DNA from: Mycobacterium gordonae
Lineage (GTDB): Bacteria > Actinomycetota > Actinomycetes > Mycobacteriales > Mycobacteriaceae
Reading direction: 5' to 3'
Length of the DNA: 64,000 nt
Assembly (NCBI RefSeq): GCF_002101675.1
Contig: NZ_LQOY01000095.1
Span: 57,876-121,875, forward strand
The notes beneath the pieces are model-generated. The model ran no database searches. It was not told the DNA's origin and saw only the letters and a program-made list of their open reading frames with translations. The position numbers and the translations under genes are program-made. Positions 17,500-24,703 of the stretch are shown here, piece by piece. Each line of letters starts with the position of its first letter. Positions within the stretch are counted from its first letter, which is position 1.

Positions 17500-18771
17500 A
17501 TGAGCAACTACGACACCATCGACTTTTTCACCGATCCGTCACTGGTCCCCGATCCGCACCCATACTTTGACTACCTGCGCAGCCGCAACCCGGTGCTGCG
17601 GCTGCCCCACTACGGGGTGGTCGCCGTAACCGGATACGAAGAGGCCACCGCCGTGTATAAGGACACCGATTCCTTCTCGAATTGCGTTGCGCTGGGCGGG
17701 CCGTTCCCCCCACTGCCGTTCACGCCCGAGGGCGACGACATCAACGCCCAGATCGACGCGCACCGGGAGAGCTTCCCGATGTACGAACACATGGTGACCA
17801 TGGACCCCCCGGACCACAGCCGGGCACGGTCGATTCTGAGCCGGCTACTGACCCCGAGCCGGCTCAAGCAGAACGAGGAGTTCATGTGGCGGCTCGCTGA
17901 CCGCCAACTCGACGAGTTCCTCGTCAACGGCGAATGCGAGTTCATCGGAGAGTACTCGAAGCCGTTCGCCACGTTGGTGATTGCCGATCTGCTCGGTGTT
18001 CCCGAGGAGGACCACAAGGAGTTCCGGGTCGTCCTCGGCGCGGACCGACCCGGCCGGGTGGGTGCCCTCGACCACGAGTCGGTAGGCATCAACCCGCTGG
18101 AGTTCCTGGACGACAAATTCTCGGCCTACATCGAGGACCGGCGCGCCCATCCGCGCGAAGATGTCTTGACCGCGCTGGCCACCGCGAAGTATCCGGACGG
18201 GTCGACACCCGAGGTCATCGACGTAGTCCGTTCCGCCACTTTCCTTTTCGCCGCCGGGCAGGAAACCACGGCCAAGCTGCTCAGCGCCGCCTTGCAGGTC
18301 ATCGGTGACAGGCCGGACATCCAGCAGCAGCTTCGCGACGACCGCACCCTGATCCCCGGATTCATCGAGGAATCACTGCGCATGGAAAGCCCGGTCAAGA
18401 GTGACTCGCGGCTGGCGCGCCGAGCCACCCAGGTGGGCGGGGTGGACATTCCTGCCGGCACCGTGGTCATGGTGTTGCCCGGTGCCGCCAACCGAGACCC
18501 GCGCCGGTTCGACAACCCGCACGAGTTCCAGATCGACCGCAAAAACGTCCGGGAGCATATGGCTTTCGCGCGTGGGGTGCACTCCTGCCCGGGCGGGCCG
18601 CTGGCTCGGGTGGAGGGCCGCGTGTCGATCGAGCGCATCCTGGACCGGATGGCCGACATCGGCATCAACGAAGTTCACCACGGCCCGGCCGATGCTCGGC
18701 GTTATACCTACGAGCCGACGTACATCCTGCGCGGACTCAACCAGCTGCACCTCACGTTCACCCCGCAGTAG
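17500..18771 (+). CDS. Cytochrome P450
   Basis: A 423-residue soluble bacterial P450. The I-helix oxygen-activation motif is FAAGQETTAKLL, the ExxR motif is in EESLRMESPV, and the heme-cysteine loop is FARGVHSCPGGPLA. It is closely similar to the P450 at 60047, including the C-terminal PTYILRGLNQLHLTF. ATG 17500 (MSNYDTIDFF) follows AGGAGG; the in-frame ATG at 17470 would add ten residues before the ribosome-binding site and is rejected. No ferredoxin gene adjoins it, so an electron donor must be shared. Probably regulated by the divergent TetR protein. Substrate unknown. Confidence 0.92.
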   Translation: MSNYDTIDFFTDPSLVPDPHPYFDYLRSRNPVLRLPHYGVVAVTGYEEATAVYKDTDSFSNCVALGGPFPPLPFTPEGDDINAQIDAHRESFPMYEHMVTMDPPDHSRARSILSRLLTPSRLKQNEEFMWRLADRQLDEFLVNGECEFIGEYSKPFATLVIADLLGVPEEDHKEFRVVLGADRPGRVGALDHESVGINPLEFLDDKFSAYIEDRRAHPREDVLTALATAKYPDGSTPEVIDVVRSATFLFAAGQETTAKLLSAALQVIGDRPDIQQQLRDDRTLIPGFIEESLRMESPVKSDSRLARRATQVGGVDIPAGTVVMVLPGAANRDPRRFDNPHEFQIDRKNVREHMAFARGVHSCPGGPLARVEGRVSIERILDRMADIGINEVHHGPADARRYTYEPTYILRGLNQLHLTFTPQ

Positions 18772-18775
18772 GCCC

Positions 18776-19057
18776 TCAGCGGACGGCTAATCCCACGAAG
18801 TAGCTGCCGAACAATCCCGCGCCGATCAGTAGGATCCAGGCGTCGGTCAACCGGCAGAGCAGGACCGGGGCCTGCCTGACCTCCATGAACTCACGAAAGA
18901 TGATGCGCACCTTGATCAGTGCGATGACGATGACGCTCGATGTGACCATGACGTTCGATCGCAGCGAACCATCGGCCGCGTGATCGATCCCTAAGTAACT
19001 CGCGGTGAGGCCGGCCAGTATCAGCCAGACGACCAGCAGCCTCTTGTTGAATTTCAC
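18776..19057 (-). CDS. Cytochrome c oxidase subunit IV-like small membrane protein
   Basis: A 93-residue protein with three predicted membrane segments: residues about 6-24, 35-53 (the second ends in IALIKVRIIFREFMEVR) and 70-92. The loop IKVRIIFREFMEVRQAP is typical of prokaryotic COX4-type subunits found next to COX III or in NorE-like pairs. It is the last gene of a four-gene minus-strand operon and follows COX III by 3 bp. The stop lies 4 bp from the convergent P450 stop. No catalytic subunit I or II gene is present nearby. Confidence 0.8.
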   Translation of the reverse strand: MKFNKRLLVVWLILAGLTASYLGIDHAADGSLRSNVMVTSSVIVIALIKVRIIFREFMEVRQAPVLLCRLTDAWILLIGAGLFGSYFVGLAVR

Positions 19058-19060
19058 CGC

Positions 19061-19648
19061 TCACCTCACCACGTACACCAGCGCGAAGATCAGCACCCAC
19101 AGGAAGTCGACTGTGTGCCAGTAGGTTGCGCAGGTTTCGACGAGCTCTTGGGACTCCGGCGATCCGCGCCTGGCGCCCCGGAGCCGGTACCCAATGATGC
19201 CAAGGGCGACGAACCCGATCAGCAAGTGCACGAAATGGATTCCGGTGAGGAAGAAGTAGTACGTGAAGAAGTCGCTGCTTTCCAAGCCGTGTCCCGTCCG
19301 CACCAATCGGGCCCACTCGAACACCTTGAGCCCCAGAAAGACTGCGGCGAACACTGCGGTGGCGACCACGTCCCGAACAGCCGCCCGATAGGCACCGGCG
19401 CGGGCGGATTGCACGCATCGCGCCACCGACCAGGAACTGAGCAGCAGCACCAGGGTGTTGAGCACCCCGATCCGCAGATCCAGGTGCGTCTGAGCGTGCA
19501 AGAACAGCTCGGAACTTCGCGCGCGATAGAACAGGTAGAAGCCGAAATACGCGGTGAACACCAGTGTCTCGAACAAGACAAAGGCCCACATGTCCGGCTG
19601 TCCCGGCACGAACGGGGCACGCTTGCCCTTATCGGCGAGCTCACTCAT
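19061..19648 (-). CDS. Cytochrome c oxidase subunit III family protein (NorE-like)
   Basis: A 195-residue integral membrane protein with about five membrane segments. COX III features are seen: DMWAFVLFETLVF at the start, LGLKVFEW with the conserved Glu, and TGIHFVHLLIGFVAL with the paired histidines. COX III proteins usually support a heme-copper oxidase, and NorE-like relatives accompany nitric oxide reductases; neither catalytic partner is in this window. ATG 19648 overlaps the upstream gene by ATGA, and COX IV follows. The gene forms part of the TetR-controlled membrane operon 18776-21170. Confidence 0.85.
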   Translation of the reverse strand: MSELADKGKRAPFVPGQPDMWAFVLFETLVFTAYFGFYLFYRARSSELFLHAQTHLDLRIGVLNTLVLLLSSWSVARCVQSARAGAYRAAVRDVVATAVFAAVFLGLKVFEWARLVRTGHGLESSDFFTYYFFLTGIHFVHLLIGFVALGIIGYRLRGARRGSPESQELVETCATYWHTVDFLWVLIFALVYVVR

Positions 19649-20400
19649 GACGCGATGGCCCCGCTGCGCGGCAGGTTCGGCAGCGGGCCGGTGCCGAAGT
19701 CTTCCCGCCGGATCAGCTGGTACAACATGACGATGAAAGTGACTTGGTAGACACCGAATACGACCATGTCGAGCCACCAGGCGATCTGACCGTTCCACGC
19801 GAGCACGCCGCGCCCGAATATCCAGCAGGGCGCCACCACCACCTCGGTCAGCGCATTGCAGAGGTTGAGATAACCGAACCACTTGGGGAACACTCGGTTC
19901 TTGTCGATCAGGATGGCGACCATCCAGATCAGCGAGCCGATCAGGAACACTCCCATGGTTCCGTCGAAGGACAGGAAGGCGAAGTCGTACAACCAGCCGA
20001 GCACCTTCGGGTCGCGGTCAGGCCGCAGCGTCCCGACGATCAGCGCGATGCACAGCAGCAGCATGCCGGGAACCGCTGCGAGGGAGTAGATGATCAGATA
20101 CGAGTATCCGAAGATCCGGCTCACCGACATGCGTCGCATGGAATATGCGATCAGGGCGTTGTTCACCGCGGTCATCCCGGCGACCGCGAAGATGATCCCA
20201 AAACCGAGGGGTATCCCCACGCGACGTTCGTCGAACCAGTGAATCTGGGTCGCGAGGTCCCACGAGGGCTGCGGCGGAGGCTGCACCTGGGCCACGATGA
20301 AGAACACCGGGAAAAAGATGTTGTAGAAGAGCAGGAGCGTCCACCAGGCCAGCCACAGCTCACGCTTGGGGTTGTGCCACAGGTTCGTTACGACGCTCAC
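19645..20400 (-). CDS. Unknown polytopic membrane protein (paralogue of the upstream gene)
   Basis: A 251-residue protein with about six membrane segments (roughly residues 15-37, 62-84, 95-121, 146-163, 173-195, 205-228). I do not recognise the family. It shares features with the product of the next gene upstream: a WxxxxN-L segment in TM5 followed by GVLAWNGQIAWW, matching GPLAWDGVLSFW there. The two are likely paralogues forming a heteromer. There are no heme- or copper-ligand motifs that I can identify. Start GTG 20400 overlaps the upstream stop (GTGA) and COX III overlaps its stop (ATGA), so all are translationally coupled. Confidence 0.7.
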   Translation of the reverse strand: MSVVTNLWHNPKRELWLAWWTLLLFYNIFFPVFFIVAQVQPPPQPSWDLATQIHWFDERRVGIPLGFGIIFAVAGMTAVNNALIAYSMRRMSVSRIFGYSYLIIYSLAAVPGMLLLCIALIVGTLRPDRDPKVLGWLYDFAFLSFDGTMGVFLIGSLIWMVAILIDKNRVFPKWFGYLNLCNALTEVVVAPCWIFGRGVLAWNGQIAWWLDMVVFGVYQVTFIVMLYQLIRREDFGTGPLPNLPRSGAIAS

Positions 20401-21170
20401 CGGCTGCCCGGTTCCGCTGAGGCCGTCTGGGCACGCTCTCGATACACCGCCCGCCCCAGGGCAACGCCCATCACGACGATCCAGACACCGATGGCGACGT
20501 TCTTCACCCAGAACGACAACACGCCGTCCCACGCCAGCGGGCCGGACAACGACACGCCGACGAAGGCCGCCGGCAGCAGCGCCACAGCGACGAGCAGGTT
20601 GAAATGTGCCACCCACCGGCGGAATACCGGGTGCGGCTGATCGTCCAAAAATATTGCTAACGCCAGGATTACGCTCTGCCCGATCAGAAACGGAACCAGG
20701 ATGGTGAAGGTGATCCACGCGAAGTCGTTCAGCAACTGCGTCAGTTCCGGACTTCGCTCGGGGCGGAACGCGGCCAGCAGCCAGCAGACGTTGGCGATGA
20801 GAAACAACGTCGGGCCACCGGCGATACAACCCAACATCGCGTAGGAGAAGATCGGCGTGCGATGCGCCATCCGCCGGATCTGCATCACGATCAGCGTCAG
20901 AATCGGCACGAGACACACGCCGAACCAATTGAAAATGATCATGCTGTAACGGATTTCGGGAAGGTGCGCGGGATCGCGGTAGAACGCGGCTACCTGCTCG
21001 GCCGACATGGTGGGTGATATCGGCGGGTGGAAGCCCGGGAACAGGAGAAAGGCGGCGATCCAGATGACGACCGTGACGGGCAGTGTCCACAGCAGGATCA
21101 ACTCACCATCGGTGCGCCGCAACCCCACTCGTGGAGGATCCGCGTCGACGCCGGTGCCGGTCTCGGTCAT
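20397..21170 (-). CDS. Unknown polytopic membrane protein, first gene of the COX III/IV-like operon
   Basis: A 257-residue protein with about six membrane segments starting near residues 25-46 (ELILLWTLPVTVVIWIAAF). The loop after TM1 contains SPTMSAEQVAAFYRDPAH, a periplasmic-looking segment. TM5 and the following loop (HFNLLVAVALLPAAF, GPLAWDGVLSFW) resemble the downstream paralogue. Family and function are unknown. ATG 21170 follows GGAG. The promoter region shared with the divergent TetR gene contains two palindromes (21220-21258), so this operon is very likely the target of that TetR protein. Confidence 0.7.
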   Translation of the reverse strand: MTETGTGVDADPPRVGLRRTDGELILLWTLPVTVVIWIAAFLLFPGFHPPISPTMSAEQVAAFYRDPAHLPEIRYSMIIFNWFGVCLVPILTLIVMQIRRMAHRTPIFSYAMLGCIAGGPTLFLIANVCWLLAAFRPERSPELTQLLNDFAWITFTILVPFLIGQSVILALAIFLDDQPHPVFRRWVAHFNLLVAVALLPAAFVGVSLSGPLAWDGVLSFWVKNVAIGVWIVVMGVALGRAVYRERAQTASAEPGSR

Positions 21171-21219
21171 GGGCGACTCCTTGCGCACTGCTTGGCGCGG
21201 CTGGGCTCCTCAGCGAAAC

Positions 21220-21258
21220 TAGCCGATCGGCTATTCCCGGTCAATAGCCGGTCAGCTA
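21220..21258. promoter_or_regulatory. Tandem TetR-type operators TAGCCGATCGGCTA and TAGCCGGTCAGCTA
   Basis: A perfect 14-bp palindrome at 21220-21233 and a diverged copy at 21245-21258, centres 25 bp apart, lie between the divergent membrane operon (starts 21170) and the TetR gene (starts 21270). The second copy ends 11 bp before the TetR GTG. This arrangement is typical of TetR autoregulation. Confidence 0.7.
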
Positions 21259-21269
21259 CGCTGCCTGGT

Positions 21270-21848
21270 GTGGTCGAGGCGACGCCCCAGAGCCGGTTTC
21301 GGTTCATCACGCGCAGCGCCGCACAGACGCGCGTCTTGGACGCGGCGCTCCAGCTGATCGGCGAGCACGGCGTCGGCGGAACATCCCTGCAGATGATCGC
21401 CGATGCCATCGGGGTGACGAAAGCGGCTGTCTACCACCAATACCGGACCAAGGAACAGATAGTCATCGCACTCACCGAACGGGAATTGGGCGGACTCGAG
21501 GAAGCCTTGGAGGCGGCGGAGGCACACGGCCACCGGACCGAGGCCCGCGACGTCCTGCTCAACCGGGTGATCGATGTCGCCGTGCAACGACGCGGCGCGG
21601 CAAGCACTCTGCAGTTCGACCCCGTGGTGGTGCGCCTGCTGGCCGACCACGAACCGTTCCAGCGCTTCATCCAGCGCCTCTACGGAGTGCTGGTCGACGA
21701 CACCGCCGAAGACGCGCGGGTATCGGCGGCAATGTTGTCGGGTGCCATCGCGGTCGGCGTGCTCCACCCGCTCGTGGCCGATATCGATGACGACACCCTG
21801 CGCGCCCAGTTGCTGCGGATCACCCGTCGGCTATTCGATGCGCATTAA
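21270..21848 (+). CDS. TetR/AcrR family transcriptional regulator
   Basis: A 192-residue regulator with its helix-turn-helix near residues 20-62 (VLDAALQLIGEHGVGGTSLQMIADAIGVTKAAVYHQY). GTG 21270 is chosen because it gives the usual short lead-in before the first helix. An upstream start would run through the operator palindromes. It is divergently arranged with the membrane operon 18776-21170, and tandem palindromes lie between the two, so it probably represses that operon and itself. The ligand is unknown. Confidence 0.88.
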   Translation: MVEATPQSRFRFITRSAAQTRVLDAALQLIGEHGVGGTSLQMIADAIGVTKAAVYHQYRTKEQIVIALTERELGGLEEALEAAEAHGHRTEARDVLLNRVIDVAVQRRGAASTLQFDPVVVRLLADHEPFQRFIQRLYGVLVDDTAEDARVSAAMLSGAIAVGVLHPLVADIDDDTLRAQLLRITRRLFDAH

Positions 21849-21907
21849 TCAGAACCGATTCGCGCAGTTCCATTTTCACCAGCGTGTCACTCGGATACCG
21901 TTCTGGT

Positions 21908-22192
21908 ATGGACAGTGTCAGACGTCTCGCCGCAGTCGCGATGATGGTCACGACCGGGTTCGGCCTGACCGGCGCGGCCATCGCCGGCGCCGACGATGAC
22001 GTGCCCTGGCCGTGGGTCGGATACCACTGGTGCCCGGGTCAGCCCTTCAGCGCCAACTGGGGGCCGCAGTTCGACCCGACGACCTGTCACGACGCGCACC
22101 ATCGCGACATGGACGGCACCATCCACAACCGAGATTACTTTGGCCCCAGCCCGTTCCAGGACTGGCCCGAGATTCCCAACAACCGGCCCTGA
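21908..22192 (+). CDS. Small secreted protein
   Basis: A 94-residue protein beginning with a signal peptide (RLAAVAMMVTTGFGLTGAAIAGAD; cleavage after AIA). The mature 68 residues are rich in Trp, Pro, His and Asp (VPWPWVGYHWCPGQPF) and carry two cysteines (in WCPGQ and TTCHDAHH) that may form a disulfide. Small exported proteins of this type are common and uncharacterised in mycobacteria. ATG 21908 is favoured because it starts the signal peptide directly. The gene has no operon partner. Confidence 0.7.
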   Translation: MDSVRRLAAVAMMVTTGFGLTGAAIAGADDDVPWPWVGYHWCPGQPFSANWGPQFDPTTCHDAHHRDMDGTIHNRDYFGPSPFQDWPEIPNNRP

Positions 22193-22205
22193 TCTCCCCG
22201 CGGCG

Positions 22206-22610
22206 CTAAGTGTCGCCGCGCTCCCACACCTTCTTTCCGTCATGGGGATTGCACACCAGGAACAGGCCGTCCGGGGCCTGCGCGACGTAGTACTCCGGGT
22301 ACTCGACGCAGGATGAATTCTCGTTCTTGACGCCGACCATCGGCGGCGACCGGAACCAGCGCGGCTCATACCGCCTCGGTGATCCGCAGAACATCAGCCG
22401 GCCCGGCTCGGTGGCGAAGGACACGTAGTAATCGGCGGTGCCGAACACGTAGTAGGTGGTGTTGTCGCAGGGCGCTCCGAGCACCTGGTGTCCGGCGATC
22501 CCAGGCGTGCAGTCGGGATAATCGCAGGTAACCGGATCCGCGGCCGCCTGCGGTGCCGCCACTACACCGAAGCCGAGCAATGCGGCGACCGCTGCCACAA
22601 AGAATCGCAC
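22206..22610 (-). CDS. Small secreted cysteine-containing protein
   Basis: A 134-residue exported protein. The signal peptide VRFFVAAVAALLGFGVVAAP ends at AQAAADP. The mature part has six cysteines (TCDYPDCTPG, GAPCDNTT, MFCGSPRR, SSCVEYPE, LVCNPHDG), suggesting three disulfides. I do not recognise a named domain. GTG 22610 is chosen because it gives a compact signal peptide; an upstream extension of the frame is Arg-rich and overlaps the AT-rich promoter. It is divergent from the Mce-associated pair at 22786. Confidence 0.72.
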   Translation of the reverse strand: MRFFVAAVAALLGFGVVAAPQAAADPVTCDYPDCTPGIAGHQVLGAPCDNTTYYVFGTADYYVSFATEPGRLMFCGSPRRYEPRWFRSPPMVGVKNENSSCVEYPEYYVAQAPDGLFLVCNPHDGKKVWERGDT

Positions 22611-22745
22611 CAGCTTAATTTGCCACAGCTGGCCAGAAAATTCATTATGTTGGCGACAGATGGTAAGAAAATTCTCCCCTGCGGAGAAGGCGTGAGGCGG
22701 CCCGCGCTTCAGCCACCACCGGAACCGGCGAAGCGGTCCGCCAGT

Positions 22746-22760
22746 GATAATGTGACTCTC
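22746..22760. promoter_or_regulatory. Degenerate site GATAAT-GTG-ACTCTC
   Basis: It matches 10 of 12 arm positions of the recurring palindrome and lies 26 bp upstream of the Mce-associated gene start, at the same distance as the perfect site before the amidohydrolase at 14791. The left arm also resembles a -10 hexamer (GATAAT), so binding would probably block the promoter. Confidence 0.5.
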
Positions 22761-22785
22761 TCGTAGTGCGGGCAGGAGGTGGTTT

Positions 22786-23520
22786 ATGCCGCGGCGCGAG
22801 CCTTCGGCTGAGGCGCTGGATGCCGGTACTGAGACGGTTTCGGATCCCGCGGCGACTTTGGCACCCGACTCCGCTGATCTGGCCGCAATCGAAGCCCGCG
22901 CCGAAGCCGCCCGGGCCCGTGCGTCGGAGCTGCGCAGACAAGCGGAGCAGGCCGCTGGCAGGGACGTCGAATCGTCAGCCGAGGACGAGGCCGCGCAGCC
23001 TCGCCGATGGTTACCGCGCCGGTGGCGACCGCGCCGGCCCAGGCGCAAAGCCGTCGTCGTCGGCGCCGCGATCCTGGTCAGCTGCGCCGCTTGGGGCGGC
23101 AGCGGCTATCTCCTCTGGCATCACCATCGGGTCGTCCAGCAGCAGCAGCGCTCAGCGGAATTCGCCGCCGCGGCGCGCAACGCCGTCCTGACGATGATGT
23201 CGATCGACCCGACCAGGGCCCGAGACGACTTGCAACGGTTCGCCGACGAAACAACGGGGCAGTTCAAGGCCGGCGTACTGATGGGCGCCGAGGACATGGT
23301 CAAGGCACTCGAGCAGTCGAAAGTCGCGGCGAAAGCCGCCGTGCAAGCCGTCGCCGTGCAGTCCATGAGCAACGACTCCGCGGTCGTCTTGGTGGCGGCG
23401 AAATCCGAACTCATCAAGCCCGATCAGCCGACACCGCAAATGCGGTGGTTTCGCCTCGTCATCAATGTCGAGAGGGACGCCGGGCAGTTGAAGATCTCGA
23501 AAATCGAGTTCGTCCCGTGA
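22786..23520 (+). CDS. Mce-associated membrane protein (long partner with coiled-coil N-terminus)
   Basis: A 244-residue counterpart of the gene at 10993. The N-terminal Ala/Glu/Arg coiled coil (LAAIEARAEAARARASELRR) is followed by a basic stretch, one membrane segment near residues 85-105 (AVVVGAAILVSCAAWGGSGYL) and an extracytoplasmic Mas domain ending ISKIEFVP. ATG 22786 follows AGGAGG. The next gene starts within its stop codon (GTGA). It stands 1.2 kb beyond the convergent end of the mce operon. The family is thought to assist Mce lipid import. Confidence 0.82.
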   Translation: MPRREPSAEALDAGTETVSDPAATLAPDSADLAAIEARAEAARARASELRRQAEQAAGRDVESSAEDEAAQPRRWLPRRWRPRRPRRKAVVVGAAILVSCAAWGGSGYLLWHHHRVVQQQQRSAEFAAAARNAVLTMMSIDPTRARDDLQRFADETTGQFKAGVLMGAEDMVKALEQSKVAAKAAVQAVAVQSMSNDSAVVLVAAKSELIKPDQPTPQMRWFRLVINVERDAGQLKISKIEFVP

Positions 23521-24074
23521 CGGAGGACGAACCGGCTCGCGAGCCGAGCGCCAGTCAGCAGACAAGGGCGCGTCGTTTGCCGGCTCGGCGGCGGGCACGG
23601 TGGCGTCAGGTTCTGATAAGCATTCTGGTCGTGGCTTCGACGGCTTTCTGCGTCGGCTACTTCTTCGCTGTCTATCGGTCGGACAAGGACACCGACCGGG
23701 CCGTGACACGTGAGGTGGTGAAGGCGGCCAGCGAGGGAGCGGTGGCGTTGCTGTCCTACTCCCCCGATACCCTCAGCCGCGACTTCGCCAATGCCAGATC
23801 GCGGGTCACCGAGGACTATCTGCCGTACTTTCAGCAGTTTGCTGATCAAATCGTCGGGCCCTCCGCGCAGCGGGCGCAGGTCACCACCACGGCTACCGTT
23901 GTGCGGGCCGCAGTTTCGGAACTGAATCCGAATTCAGCCGTCGTGCTTGTTTTCGTAAAGCAAAAAACCGCGAGCAAGGAAAAGCCCGAACCAGTAGTGA
24001 CATCGAGCAGCCTTCGAGTTACGTTGAAAAAGGTCAACAGTTCGTGGCTTATTCAGAAATTCGAGGGCTTATGA
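23517..24074 (+). CDS. Mce-associated membrane protein (short partner)
   Basis: A 185-residue counterpart of the gene at 10373. A basic cytoplasmic tail (RARRLPARRRARWRQ) is followed by one membrane segment (VLISILVVASTAFCVGYFFA) and an extracytoplasmic domain with SYSPDTLSRDFANARSRVTEDY and the C-terminal SSWLIQKF. GTG 23517 overlaps the previous stop by GTGA. The two Mas pairs in this window share the same order, size relation and overlap type, pointing to duplication of a whole two-gene unit. Confidence 0.82.
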   Translation: MTEDEPAREPSASQQTRARRLPARRRARWRQVLISILVVASTAFCVGYFFAVYRSDKDTDRAVTREVVKAASEGAVALLSYSPDTLSRDFANARSRVTEDYLPYFQQFADQIVGPSAQRAQVTTTATVVRAAVSELNPNSAVVLVFVKQKTASKEKPEPVVTSSSLRVTLKKVNSSWLIQKFEGL

Positions 24075-24150
24075 GCGCGCATCGTCTTTCTTTCTCAGCC
24101 TACTTTGACCGACGGGCATTTGCCGTTCGCAACGCGTCGAGGAGTGTCAG

Positions 24151-24657
24151 GTGAGGCGTTCGTTAAGCGCGGCGGTCGCGGCCGCCGCTGTGCTCGGTGG
24201 AGTAGGCACGGCCCCGCCCGCATGGGCTTACAACCCGGCCATCAACGGAACGTTCACCGCGACCCAGATCGGCGACTGGGCCCGGACACGCACGGTGTAT
24301 CACGACGAGGAAGTGGTACGGAGCACGTGGAGAATCACTACTTCGTGTTCCACCGCTCAGGACTGCACCGGCACGGTGGTGAGCGACCAGGGCTGGACTG
24401 CACCGCTGTACATGCATGACGGACTCACCTGGTACCTCAAACGCGACATCCCGAACTGGGAAACCTGTGAGGACGGCACTTCCTACACCGGCCACGACAG
24501 CTTCTACTTCTACCCCGCTAACCCGGAAACCGGTGAGAACACGCTTGGATCGTCGGTGCTGGCGGGACGGGAGCACACCAGCGCCGCGAGCGGCGCCTGC
24601 GGACGCAATGACCCGATGTACATCGAACAGCCGTTCCGGCTGGACCGGATCGGCTGA
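24151..24657 (+). CDS. Secreted protein of unknown function near the mce operon
   Basis: A 168-residue exported protein. Signal peptide RRSLSAAVAAAAVLGGVGTA with a cut near PAWA. The mature part is beta-rich (GTFTATQIGDWARTR, WRITTSCSTAQDCTGTVVS) and has four cysteines, two in the SCSTAQDC pair and two later (WETCEDG, GACGRN). I do not recognise a named domain; similar secreted proteins are found beside mce operons in mycobacteria, which is only suggestive. It is convergent with mceF, 46 bp apart, and could share the transcript of the Mas pair upstream. Confidence 0.68.
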   Translation: MRRSLSAAVAAAAVLGGVGTAPPAWAYNPAINGTFTATQIGDWARTRTVYHDEEVVRSTWRITTSCSTAQDCTGTVVSDQGWTAPLYMHDGLTWYLKRDIPNWETCEDGTSYTGHDSFYFYPANPETGENTLGSSVLAGREHTSAASGACGRNDPMYIEQPFRLDRIG

Positions 24658-24703
24658 TCCGGCCCCTGCCGGTAAACAACTGGCGGCGTGCGTATTTCGG
24701 CCC

